Assembly (NCBI RefSeq): GCF_035989885.1
Contig: NZ_CP108518.1
Coordinates: forward strand, 5,819,001-5,883,000
Direction: 5' to 3'
DNA length: 64,000 nt
Origin: Streptomyces sp. NBC_01232
Lineage (GTDB): Bacteria; Actinomycetota; Actinomycetes; Streptomycetales; Streptomycetaceae
The notes under the pieces are model-generated. The model was not told where the DNA came from. It made no database searches and saw only the letters and a list, made by a program, of their open reading frames with translations. A program made the translations under genes and the position numbers. Shown piece after piece: positions 1 to 7,392 of the stretch; the stretch's first letter is position 1, and each line of letters opens with the position of its first letter.

Positions 1-1
1 C

Positions 2-1342
2 GGCTCGGCGGCCCAGGACCCGCAGGTGCGGGCCCTGCTGGAGTCCGGCGCCCCGGTCATCACTCTTGTCGCCAAGTCCCACGACCGCCACGTCGAGCTC
101 GCCCTGCGCACCACCCTGGAAGAGAACCTGGAGATGGTGCGCGACACCGTCTCCCACCTCGTCGCCGAGGGCCGCCGCGTCTTCGTCGACTGCGAGCACT
201 TCTTCGACGGCTACCGGGCCAACGCCGAGTACGCGAAGTCCGTCGTGCGCACCGCCCACGAGGCCGGCGCCGACGTGGTCATCCTCTGCGACACCAACGG
301 CGGCATGCTGCCCGCCCAGGTGACCGCGACCGTCGCCACCGTCCTCGCCGACACCGGGGCCCGCCTGGGCATCCACGCCCAGGACGACACCGGCTGCGCC
401 GTCGCCAACACCCTCGCGGCGGTGGACGCGGGAGCCACCCATGTCCAGTGCACGGCGAACGGCTACGGCGAGCGCGTCGGCAACGCCAACCTCTTCCCTG
501 TCGTCGCCGCCCTGGAGATCAAGTACGGGCGCAAGGTCCTCCCCGACGGGGCGCTCGCCGAGATGACCCGCATCTCGCACGCCATCGCCGAGGTCGTGAA
601 CCTCACCCCCTCCACGCACCAGCCCTACGTCGGCGTCTCCGCCTTCGCGCACAAGGCGGGCCTGCACGCCTCGGCCATCAAGGTCGACCCGGACCTCTAC
701 CAGCACATCGATCCCGAGCGGGTCGGCAACACCATGCGGATGCTGGTCTCCGACATGGCCGGCCGCGCCTCCATCGAGCTCAAGGGGAAGGAGCTCGGCG
801 TCGAACTGAACGGGGACCGCGCCCTGATCTCCCGGGTCGTGGAGCGGGTCAAGGAGCGCGAGCTCAAGGGCTACACCTACGAGGCCGCCGACGCCTCCTT
901 CGAACTGCTGCTGCGCGCCGAGGCCGAGGGCCGGGCCCGCAAGTACTTCCGCATCGAGTCCTGGCGGGCGATCGTCGAGGACCGCCCGGACGGCACCCAT
1001 GCCAACGAGGCCACGGTCAAGCTGTGGGCCAAGGGCGAGCGGATCGTCGCGACGGCGGAGGGCAACGGCCCGGTCAACGCACTGGACCGGGCGCTGCGGG
1101 TGGCGCTGGAGCGGTTCTACCCGCAGCTCGCCAAGTTCGAGCTCGTCGACTACAAGGTCCGCATCCTGGAGGGCACGCACGGCACGGAGTCCACGACACG
1201 CGTGCTGATCGCCACGTCGGACGGTGAACGCGACTGGTCCACGGTCGGCGTGGCCCCGAACGTGATCGCGGCGTCCTGGCAGGCCCTGGAGGACGCGTTC
1301 ACCTACGGCCTCCTGCACGCGGGCGTCGAACCGGCCGAATAG
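2..1342 (+). CDS. cimA: Citramalate synthase family protein, 5' truncated by window edge
   Basis: The reading frame is open from the first bases, so the N-terminus lies outside the window. The visible product has the alpha-isopropylmalate/citramalate/homocitrate synthase TIM barrel: SHDRHVELAL near the start, FDGYRAN, the strand VILCDTNGGMLP, the metal-ligand region GIHAQDDTGCAVANTL with a DDTG where many homologues have ND, and a QCTANGYGERVGN segment. It continues into HKAGLHASAIKV and an LeuA-type regulatory C-terminal domain (ELVDYKVRIL, TRVLIATSDGERDWSTVGV). In Streptomyces this protein is usually labelled citramalate synthase, which condenses acetyl-CoA with pyruvate. A 2-isopropylmalate synthase paralogue is the alternative. 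It is followed by a strong hairpin, so it ends its transcription unit. Family assignment is sure; substrate is inferred. Confidence 0.85.
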   Translation, partial: GSAAQDPQVRALLESGAPVITLVAKSHDRHVELALRTTLEENLEMVRDTVSHLVAEGRRVFVDCEHFFDGYRANAEYAKSVVRTAHEAGADVVILCDTNGGMLPAQVTATVATVLADTGARLGIHAQDDTGCAVANTLAAVDAGATHVQCTANGYGERVGNANLFPVVAALEIKYGRKVLPDGALAEMTRISHAIAEVVNLTPSTHQPYVGVSAFAHKAGLHASAIKVDPDLYQHIDPERVGNTMRMLVSDMAGRASIELKGKELGVELNGDRALISRVVERVKERELKGYTYEAADASFELLLRAEAEGRARKYFRIESWRAIVEDRPDGTHANEATVKLWAKGERIVATAEGNGPVNALDRALRVALERFYPQLAKFELVDYKVRILEGTHGTESTTRVLIATSDGERDWSTVGVAPNVIAASWQALEDAFTYGLLHAGVEPAE

Positions 1343-1385
1343 CGGCCCCGCGGCAGCCCGCCGGGCCCGCGCCCACCGGTCCGCA

Positions 1386-1411
1386 CCTCGCCGGGCTTCG
1401 GCCCGGCGAGG
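1386..1411 (+). terminator. Hairpin terminator after cimA
   Basis: Perfect 11-bp GC stem (CCTCGCCGGGC and its complement) closed by a TTCG tetraloop, 44 bases past the cimA stop. There is no long U tract, as is usual in Streptomyces. Confidence 0.8.
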
Positions 1412-1438
1412 CCCTTATGTCCAGCTCACACGGGAAAG

Positions 1439-1452
1439 TACCGGTTCCGGTA
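1439..1452. promoter_or_regulatory. Short palindrome before TPM-like gene
   Basis: TACCGG-TT-CCGGTA is a perfect 6-bp inverted repeat ending 10 bases before the ATG of the next gene. It overlaps the likely promoter/leader, so it could be an operator or the start of a leaderless promoter. Function is not known. Confidence 0.35.
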
Positions 1453-1462
1453 GCGTCATGGT

Positions 1463-2815
1463 ATGAGGACCAGGCTGATATCCGTACGTTGTGGATCGTT
1501 GCTGTCCGGTCTGCTGCTGGCGCTCTCGGCGACCGCGCTCGTGGCCGCGCCGCAGGCTTCGGCCGCCACCGGGGTCGCCGCCGTGGGGGAGGCCCTCAAG
1601 CAGGGGCCGGTCTACGTCGCGCCCGGAGCCGAGGCCCAGCTGTCCAAGGCCCAGGCGGACGCGCTCGCGCAGAAGATCGAGGACGCGGGCAAGCCGGTGT
1701 TCGTGGCCGTGCTGCCGGCCACTGCCGAGTACCCGCAGGACAAGGTGCTCGGAGCCGTCCGCGCCGAGACCGGCATCACCGGGCTCTACGCGATCCGCCT
1801 CGGCGACGGCTTCAACGCCGGAGCCGACCGGGCGGTCATGCCGACCGACGCCGTGCGCAACCTCACCGAGGCCGTGAAGACCGGCGCGCCGGTGGACGCC
1901 GACACCCAGCTGAACAACTTCGTGGACCAGGCCCTGACCCAGGCCAAGGGCGGCGCTCCCGCCTCCTGGGGTACGACGGGCGCCGCCGAGGGCGTCCCGG
2001 TCGGCGGGCTGGTCGCCCTGGGTGCGGTGGCCGTGATCGGCGGCGGCGGGGCGTACGCGCTGGTGCGCCGCAACCGGAAGAAGAAGGAAGACATCCGGCG
2101 CGAGGCCGTCGCCCGGCTCGGTGTGGTCGTGGACGAGGACATCACGGCTTACGGCGAGGAGCTGGAACGGCTCGACTTCCACCCCGGTGAACCCGGCGCC
2201 GACGACGCCATGCGCAGGGACTACGAGCAGGGGCTCGACTCCTACGAGAAGGCCAAGCAGATCATGGCCTCGGTGCAGCGCCCCGAAGAGGTCACGGGGG
2301 TCACCCAGGCCCTGGAGGACGGCCGCTTCGCGCTGGCCACCCTCGACGCGCGCCGACAGGGACGGCCGCTGCCCGAGCGGCGCTCGCCCTGCTTCTTCGA
2401 CCCGCGCCACGGGCCGAGCAGCGAGGACGCCACCTGGGCTCCGGCCGGCGGGACGGCCCGTACCGTGCCGGTCTGCACGGCGGACGCCGTACGGCTGCGC
2501 GACGGCCTGGACCCGGCGGTCCGTACGGTCGACACCGACCGGGGGCCGCGGCCCTACTACGACGCCGGCCCGGCGTACGGTCCCTGGGCCGGCGGCTACT
2601 TCGGCGGGGGCGTCCTGCCCGGCCTGCTCATGGGCACGATGCTCGGCTCGATGATGTCCAGCCCGGCCTACGCCTCGGACTTCGGTGGGGCGGGCAGCGG
2701 TTTCGAGGGCGGGGACGTCTCCGGGGCCGACTTCAACCCGTCCGACTTCGGCGGCGGGGACTTCGGCGGCGGTGGTTTCGGCGGAGGCGGCTTCGACGGC
2801 GGGGGCGGCTTCTAG
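1463..2815 (+). CDS. Exported TPM-like single-pass membrane protein with Gly-rich tail
   Basis: 450 residues. The order is: an N-terminal signal peptide (basic MRTRLISVR, hydrophobic core, AQASA-like cleavage region near residue 35), an extracytoplasmic alpha/beta domain resembling TPM/YgcG-type modules (AQLSKAQADALAQKIED, PVFVAVLPA), one transmembrane helix around residues 185-205 (VGGLVALGAVAVIGGGGAYAL) followed by a basic stop-transfer RRNRKKK, and a cytoplasmic region. It ends in a low-complexity Gly/Phe/Asp tail (repeats of GGGDFGGGGFGGGG). Similar proteins are common in Streptomyces but their role is not established; TPM domains in other bacteria are linked to envelope or photosystem maintenance. 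The ATG start is preceded by a palindrome rather than a clear ribosome site, so a leaderless transcript is possible. It is convergent with the YceI gene. Confidence 0.75.
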   Translation: MRTRLISVRCGSLLSGLLLALSATALVAAPQASAATGVAAVGEALKQGPVYVAPGAEAQLSKAQADALAQKIEDAGKPVFVAVLPATAEYPQDKVLGAVRAETGITGLYAIRLGDGFNAGADRAVMPTDAVRNLTEAVKTGAPVDADTQLNNFVDQALTQAKGGAPASWGTTGAAEGVPVGGLVALGAVAVIGGGGAYALVRRNRKKKEDIRREAVARLGVVVDEDITAYGEELERLDFHPGEPGADDAMRRDYEQGLDSYEKAKQIMASVQRPEEVTGVTQALEDGRFALATLDARRQGRPLPERRSPCFFDPRHGPSSEDATWAPAGGTARTVPVCTADAVRLRDGLDPAVRTVDTDRGPRPYYDAGPAYGPWAGGYFGGGVLPGLLMGTMLGSMMSSPAYASDFGGAGSGFEGGDVSGADFNPSDFGGGDFGGGGFGGGGFDGGGGF

Positions 2816-2850
2816 CCGCCCCCGGGTGCCGGGCCCGCGGGGTCCGGCGG

Positions 2851-3474
2851 TCAGGCCTGCTTGATGGCCGAGATGTCGAAGGTCAGCTTGACCTTGTCGC
2901 TGACCATGACACCGCCGGTCTCCAGGGCGGCGTTCCACGTCAGGCCCCAGTCGGAACGCAGGATCTCGGCCGATCCCTCGAAGCCGGCGCGCTCATTGCC
3001 GTACGGGTCGGTGGCCGAGCCGTTGAACTCCAGGTCGATGGAGAGCGGGCGGGTGACGTCCTTGATCGTCAGGTCGCCCGTGATGCGGTACAGGTCCCCG
3101 CCGAGCGCGGCCGCCGCGGTGGAGCGGAAGGTCATCAGCGGGAAGGTCTCGGCGTCGAAGAAGTCCCCGCCGCGCAGGTGGCCGTCGCGGTCGGCGATGC
3201 CGGTGTCGACGGAGGCGATCTTCACGTCGATGGACGCGGTCGAGCGGGCCGGGTCGGAGCCGTCCAGGTGCAGGGTTCCCTCGTGCTCGGCGAAGGCGCC
3301 GCGCACGTTGGTGACCATGGCGTGCCGGACGGTGAAGCCGATGCTGCTGTGGGCGGGGTCGACGACGTAGTCGCCGGTGAGTGCGGCGAGGGCCGGGTTC
3401 ACTTCGAGGGTGGCGACGGCGCCGTCCTGGGCGTTCGCGGTGGCGTTCTGGCTGCGGCGGGTGAAGAGACCCAT
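2851..3474 (-). CDS. YceI-family lipid-binding-like protein
   Basis: About 207 residues. Core YceI motifs are visible: DYVVDPAHSSIGFTVRHAMV, then the beta-rich barrel ending in MVSDKVKLTFDISAIKQA. YceI proteins form a lipocalin-like barrel that binds isoprenoid-type lipids; in many bacteria they are stress- or acid-induced. The N-terminus (MGLFTRRSQNATANAQDG) has no signal peptide, so this form is probably cytoplasmic. I chose the ATG with AAGGAGCACATC just upstream; a longer in-frame extension exists but runs through the operator-like repeats. The promoter region has several TTCAAC/GTTGAA motifs, suggesting a dedicated repressor, often a MarR-type protein for this family, though none is encoded adjacent. 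Confidence 0.85.
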   Translation of the reverse strand: MGLFTRRSQNATANAQDGAVATLEVNPALAALTGDYVVDPAHSSIGFTVRHAMVTNVRGAFAEHEGTLHLDGSDPARSTASIDVKIASVDTGIADRDGHLRGGDFFDAETFPLMTFRSTAAAALGGDLYRITGDLTIKDVTRPLSIDLEFNGSATDPYGNERAGFEGSAEILRSDWGLTWNAALETGGVMVSDKVKLTFDISAIKQA

Positions 3475-3514
3475 GATGTGCTCCTTGTGGGTTCGTGCTC
3501 GGTCCGAAGAGTCG

Positions 3515-3574
3515 GTTGAACTTTCAACGACTTCAACGGGAACGACGCTAGACCCATTCCGTTTAAATTTCAAC
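3515..3574. promoter_or_regulatory. Clustered GTTGAA/TTCAAC operator-like repeats upstream of yceI
   Basis: A perfect inverted repeat GTTGAA-CT-TTCAAC is followed 3 bases later by another TTCAAC and about 30 bases further by TTTCAAC in an AT-rich patch (GTTTAAATTTCAAC). On the minus strand this lies 41-100 bases upstream of the YceI start, where an operator would sit. The motif spacing suggests a dimeric winged-helix repressor. The regulator is unknown. Confidence 0.55.
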
Positions 3575-3745
3575 ATCTAGTCGGGGTGTCAGGCCATTTT
3601 GTGAAGGTCCTACAACAGAGCCGTGCCCCGTCTGGCGGAGTCCTTACATCCCCCGGGCGTTCTGTGCGGGCCGGACAGCGGAAGACTCTCGAGACTGTGC
3701 GGAATGAACGGAGGTTTTTCATGGCGATCTTCGTAAGGTCGGTAC

Positions 3746-5329
3746 ATGACCGTTGTGGACCAGACCCCGAGCGAGCCGACGGACGCCCGCGGACGCGTGG
3801 CCGAACTGCACTCCCTGCGCGAGCAGGCGAGGCGCGGCCCCAGTGACCGTGCGACCGAGGCGCAGCACGCCAAGGGCAAGCTGACCGCCCGCGAGCGCAT
3901 CGCGCTGCTGCTCGACGAAGGTTCCTTCAGGGAGGTCGAGCAGCTCCGCCGCCACCGGGCGACCGGGTTCGGCCTGGAGAGCAAGAAGCCCTACACCGAC
4001 GGTGTCATCACCGGCTGGGGCACGGTCGAGGGCCGCACGGTCTTCGTCTACGCGCACGACTTCCGCATCTTCGGCGGCGCCCTGGGCGAGGCCCACGCCA
4101 CGAAGATCCACAAGATCATGGACATGGCCATCGCGGCCGGTGCTCCCCTGGTCTCCCTGAACGACGGCGCCGGCGCCCGTATCCAGGAGGGCGTCTCGGC
4201 GCTCGCCGGCTATGGCGGCATCTTCCAGCGCAACACCAAGGCCTCGGGCGTCATCCCGCAGATCTCGGTCATGCTGGGCCCCTGCGCCGGTGGCGCCGCG
4301 TACTCCCCGGCCCTGACGGACTTCGTCTTCATGGTCCGCGAGACCTCGCAGATGTTCATCACCGGCCCGGACGTGGTCCGCGCGGTGACCGGCGAGGAGA
4401 TCACCCAGAACGGCCTCGGCGGCGCCGACGTGCACGCCGAGACCTCGGGCGTCGCGCACTTCGCGTACGACGACGAGGAGACCTGCATCTCCGAGGTGCG
4501 CTACCTCATCTCGATGCTGCCCTCCAACAACCGCGAGAACCCGCCCGTCCACGAGACGAGCGACCCGGCCGACCGGCGCAGCGAGGTCCTCCTCGACCTG
4601 GTGCCCGCCGACGGCAACCGCCCCTACGACATGCTCAAGGTCATCGAGGAGCTCGTCGACGAGGGCGACGTCCTGGAGATCCACGAGCGCTGGGCCCGCA
4701 ACATCATCTGCGCCCTGGCCCGGATGAACGGCCAGGTCGTCGGCATCGTCGCCAACCAGCCCGGCCACCTCGCCGGCGTCCTGGACATCGAGGCCTCCGA
4801 GAAGGCCGCGCGCTTCGTCCAGATGTGCGACGCCTTCAACATCCCGATCCTCACGCTGCTGGACGTCCCCGGCTTCCTGCCGGGCGTCTCGCAGGAGCAC
4901 GGCGGCATCATCCGCCACGGCGCCAAGCTGCTGTACGCGTACTGCAACGCCACCGTCCCGCGGATCTCGCTGATCCTGCGCAAGGCCTACGGCGGCGCGT
5001 ACATCGTCATGGACTCCCAGTCCATCGGCGCCGACATCACCTACGCCTGGCCCACCAACGAGATCGCCGTCATGGGCGCCGAGGGCGCGGCCAACGTCAT
5101 CTTCCGCAAGCAGATCGCGGACGCCGAGGACCCCGAGGCCATGCGCGTACGCATGGTCAAGGAGTACAAGGCCGAACTGATGCACCCGTACTACGCGGCC
5201 GAGCGCGGCCTCGTCGACGACGTCATCGACCCCGCCGAGACCCGCGAGGTGCTCATCAGCGCCCTCGCGATGCTCCGCAACAAGCACGCCGATCTGCCGT
5301 CCCGCAAGCACGGCAACCCGCCGCAGTAA
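3746..5329 (+). CDS. accB: Acyl-CoA carboxylase carboxyltransferase (beta) subunit
   Basis: 527 residues, full length for an actinobacterial acyl-CoA carboxylase beta subunit. It transfers CO2 from biotin-BCCP to acetyl-, propionyl- or butyryl-CoA, giving malonyl- and methylmalonyl-CoA for fatty acid and polyketide synthesis. The N-terminal half has QHAKGKLTARERI, the acyl-CoA oxyanion segment PCAGGAAYSPAL and FITGPDVVRAVTGE. The C-terminal half has the biotin-side segment RKAYGGAYIVMDS. The residue after GGAY is Ile at position 420. In S. coelicolor the AccB enzyme has Ile here and PccB has Asp, and this position controls substrate choice, so this is the broad AccB type. The adjacent epsilon gene agrees. 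AAGG lies 7 bases before the ATG. A better ribosome site upstream serves a short overlapping out-of-frame ORF. Confidence 0.93.
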   Translation: MTVVDQTPSEPTDARGRVAELHSLREQARRGPSDRATEAQHAKGKLTARERIALLLDEGSFREVEQLRRHRATGFGLESKKPYTDGVITGWGTVEGRTVFVYAHDFRIFGGALGEAHATKIHKIMDMAIAAGAPLVSLNDGAGARIQEGVSALAGYGGIFQRNTKASGVIPQISVMLGPCAGGAAYSPALTDFVFMVRETSQMFITGPDVVRAVTGEEITQNGLGGADVHAETSGVAHFAYDDEETCISEVRYLISMLPSNNRENPPVHETSDPADRRSEVLLDLVPADGNRPYDMLKVIEELVDEGDVLEIHERWARNIICALARMNGQVVGIVANQPGHLAGVLDIEASEKAARFVQMCDAFNIPILTLLDVPGFLPGVSQEHGGIIRHGAKLLYAYCNATVPRISLILRKAYGGAYIVMDSQSIGADITYAWPTNEIAVMGAEGAANVIFRKQIADAEDPEAMRVRMVKEYKAELMHPYYAAERGLVDDVIDPAETREVLISALAMLRNKHADLPSRKHGNPPQ

Positions 5330-5352
5330 CCGCGAAGGAGACCTGCCACCAC

Positions 5353-5553
5353 ATGACCACCGCCACTGACACCCTGCTGCGCGTCGAAAAGGGCAACGCC
5401 GCCCCCGAGGAGCTGGCCGCGATCACCGCGATCCTGCTCGCCCGCGCCGCCGCCACGCCGGACGAGACCCCGGTCAGCGTGCCCCGCCAGGCCGGCTGGC
5501 GCCGCCTGGAGCGCACGCCCGGCTTCCGCGCCCCCCACAGCTGGCAGGGCTGA
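5353..5553 (+). CDS. accE: Acyl-CoA carboxylase epsilon subunit
   Basis: 66 residues. It starts 23 bases after accB behind GAAGGAG and clearly belongs to the same operon. The product has the features of the small epsilon subunit found only in actinobacterial acyl-CoA carboxylases: an N-terminal helix (LRVEKGNAAPEELAAITAILLARAA) and a short C-terminal segment with Trp-Arg and the ending GFRAPHSWQG. Epsilon stabilises and stimulates the AccA-AccB holoenzyme. It is followed by a strong hairpin. The assignment rests on size, motif and position. Confidence 0.9.
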   Translation: MTTATDTLLRVEKGNAAPEELAAITAILLARAAATPDETPVSVPRQAGWRRLERTPGFRAPHSWQG

Positions 5554-5567
5554 GTTCCCGAGCCTCC

Positions 5568-5607
5568 GGAAGGCCCCGCACCCGTTTTCCAGGGTGCGGG
5601 GCCTTCC
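5568..5607 (+). terminator. Terminator after accB-accE
   Basis: Perfect 16-bp stem (GGAAGGCCCCGCACCC with its complement) and an 8-base loop, starting 14 bases after the accE stop. It may also help insulate the convergent conservon. Confidence 0.9.
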
Positions 5608-5718
5608 GCGTAACCCCGTACAGGCCCTCTCGGCGGGTCTTTGACGGCCTGTCGTACGGGCCGCGGCACCTGAGCGCTGCGCGCACCTCCGCGGGCCCGT
5701 GGGGCCCGTGTACGGCGA

Positions 5719-5748
5719 AGGCCCCCGCGTCGTGTGACACAGGGGCCT
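5719..5748 (-). terminator. Terminator of downstream conservon
   Basis: Stem AGGCCCC/GGGGCCT around a loop containing TCGTGTGACACA, about 20 bases past the cvnD stop on the minus strand. The loop sequence resembles the one in the terminator after the paralogous cvnD. Confidence 0.65.
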
Positions 5749-5767
5749 GTCGGGTGCGGCGGTACTG

Positions 5768-6352
5768 CTACCGCAGGCGCGCCATGAGGGCGTGCTCGAC
5801 GAGCGTGATGAGCGCGCTCTTGGCGTCCGCGCGGTGGCGGGCGTCGGTGGTGATGATGGGGGCGTCCGGGCCGATCTGCAGGGCCTCGCGGACTTCCTCC
5901 GGCGTGTAGGGCTGGTGCCCCTCGAAGCCGTTGAGGGCGATGACGAAGGGCAGGCCGCTGTTCTCGAAGTAGTCGACCGCGGGGAAGCAGTCGGCGAGAC
6001 GGCGGGTGTCGACGAGGACGATCGCACCGATGGCGCCGCGGACCAGGTCGTCCCACATGAACCAGAAGCGGTCCTGGCCCGGCGTACCGAAGAGGTACAG
6101 GATCAGGTCCTGGTCGAGGGTGATGCGGCCGAAGTCCATGGCGACCGTGGTGGTCGTCTTGTCACCGGTGTGGGTGAGGTCGTCGATCCCGGCCGAGGCG
6201 CTGGTCATGACGGCTTCGGTGCGCAGCGGGTTGATCTCGGAGACCGCGCCGACGAACGTGGTCTTGCCCACGCCGAAGCCGCCCGCCACCACGATCTTCG
6301 CGGAGGTGGTGGAGCGGGGAGCCGCTCCGCCGTTAGAGCTTGCGAAGTCCAC
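5768..6352 (-). CDS. cvnD: Conservon Ras-like GTPase CvnD (copy A)
   Basis: 194 residues. Small P-loop GTPase of the MglA/Ras-like type found at the end of conservons. The Walker A motif is GGFGVGKTT at residues 24-32. The G3-like segment is FGTPGQDRFWFMWDDL, with Gly-Thr-Pro-Gly-Gln in place of DxxG. The nucleotide-base motif is weak (FVIALNGF where NKxD is expected), typical for CvnD. In conservons CvnD is the switch thought to act with CvnA, CvnB and CvnC at the membrane in signalling that affects development and antibiotic production. The start lies inside the cvnC 3' end (20-base overlap), so translation is coupled. Its DNA is about 97% identical to copy B 5 kb away, far closer than the two cvnA genes, which points to gene conversion. 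Confidence 0.92.
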   Translation of the reverse strand: MDFASSNGGAAPRSTTSAKIVVAGGFGVGKTTFVGAVSEINPLRTEAVMTSASAGIDDLTHTGDKTTTTVAMDFGRITLDQDLILYLFGTPGQDRFWFMWDDLVRGAIGAIVLVDTRRLADCFPAVDYFENSGLPFVIALNGFEGHQPYTPEEVREALQIGPDAPIITTDARHRADAKSALITLVEHALMARLR

Positions 6353-6875
6353 TGAGCACCCTTTCGAGCAGTGTCACGTCTGGCTGGCCACCGGCAGACT
6401 CGTCGCCGCCGGGCTGGTGAATGGCGACAAGGCCCGCCTCCGCCAGGTCGGCGACGAGGATGCGGGCGACACCAAGAGGAATGGAGAGAAGTGCCGAGAT
6501 CTCCGCTACGGATTTGATCTCCTGGCACAGGCGGCAGATGCGCTGGTGCTCGGGCAACTGCCCTTGCAGACGCGCGGGATCCGCCGTGGTACTGACCAGC
6601 GCCTCGATGGCGAGCTGGTAGCGCGGCCGAGTACGGCCGCCGGTCATCGCGTACGGACGCACCAGCGGGTTGTGGGCCTTCGGAGAAGGCTGCCGCGCTG
6701 CGCGCGGCGGCTGCTGCGGAGGCGGCATCTGGGGGTGTCCGTACTGCTGCTGCTGGTAGGGATTCTGCTCCTGCACGGGCCGGCTCGGCGCGGAGGGGAA
6801 GTTGAAGCGGTTCTGGTCGTGCCCACCCTGCGGCTGCTGCGCGCCGCCATAAGGATGTCCTCCGGGTGTTGTCAC
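6333..6875 (-). CDS. cvnC: Conservon DUF742 protein CvnC (copy A)
   Basis: 180 residues from a GTG start with GGAGGAGG upstream. Residues 1-75 are a Pro/Gln/Gly-rich, probably disordered extension (PYQQQQYGHPQMPPPQQPP). The rest is the DUF742 winged-helix-like domain: NPLVRPYAMTGGRTRPRYQL, LPEHQRICRLCQEIKSVAEI, IPLGVARILVADLAEAGLV, PDVTLLERVLSGLRKL. CvnC is the third member of the conservon and is thought to bridge sensor and GTPase; biochemical function is poorly defined. The long extension is absent from copy B, whose N-terminus is only about 20 residues before the domain, so the two are not simple copies. Confidence 0.9.
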   Translation of the reverse strand: MTTPGGHPYGGAQQPQGGHDQNRFNFPSAPSRPVQEQNPYQQQQYGHPQMPPPQQPPRAARQPSPKAHNPLVRPYAMTGGRTRPRYQLAIEALVSTTADPARLQGQLPEHQRICRLCQEIKSVAEISALLSIPLGVARILVADLAEAGLVAIHQPGGDESAGGQPDVTLLERVLSGLRKL

Positions 6876-6968
6876 GTCTCCTCCTCCGACTCCAAGTACG
6901 CAGTACTCCCTGTGGAACCGCGCCACCGCACCCTATGGTGCGATGGCGCGAAACGCACTGCCTGTCTG

Positions 6969-7391
6969 CTAGTTGAGCAGACTTCCCTGCAGCTCGGCAC
7001 GCAGATCCGGAGTGAGGACACTGCCCGCGCGATCCACCAGAAGGGCCATTTCGTAGCCCACGAGGCCGATGTCGCACTCGGGGTGCGCGAGCACCGCGAG
7101 GGACGATCCGTCCGAGACGGACATGAGGAAAAGGAATCCCCGGTCCATCTCGACCACGGTCTGGTTGACGGCGCCACCCTCGAAGATGCGGGAGGCACCG
7201 GCGGTCAGCGAAGTCAGTCCGGAGGCCACGGCCGCCAGCTGATCGGCGCGGTCGCGCGGAAATCCGTCGGACATCGCCAGAAGAAGGCCGTCGGCGGAGA
7301 CCACCACCGTGTGCGACACCCCTGGGGTGTTGTCCACGAAGTTGGTGATCAACCAGTTCAGGTTCTGTGCCGCCTGGCTCATCGGGCTCAC
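6969..7391 (-). CDS. cvnB: Conservon Roadblock/LC7 protein CvnB (copy A)
   Basis: 140 residues, a single Roadblock/LC7 domain (SQAAQNLNWLITNFVDNTPG, HTVVVSADGLLLAMSDGFPR, FLFLMSVSDGSSLAVLAHPE). Such proteins regulate Ras-like GTPases, here presumably CvnD. The GTG start lies one base after the cvnA TAG stop and has AGGAGCG upstream, inside the cvnA end. The ATG three codons later is an alternative. The protein differs from copy B at only two positions over the shared domain (Asp/Glu in the S-E/D-GF segment and the last residue). Confidence 0.93.
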   Translation of the reverse strand: MSPMSQAAQNLNWLITNFVDNTPGVSHTVVVSADGLLLAMSDGFPRDRADQLAAVASGLTSLTAGASRIFEGGAVNQTVVEMDRGFLFLMSVSDGSSLAVLAHPECDIGLVGYEMALLVDRAGSVLTPDLRAELQGSLLN

Positions 7392-7392
7392 A

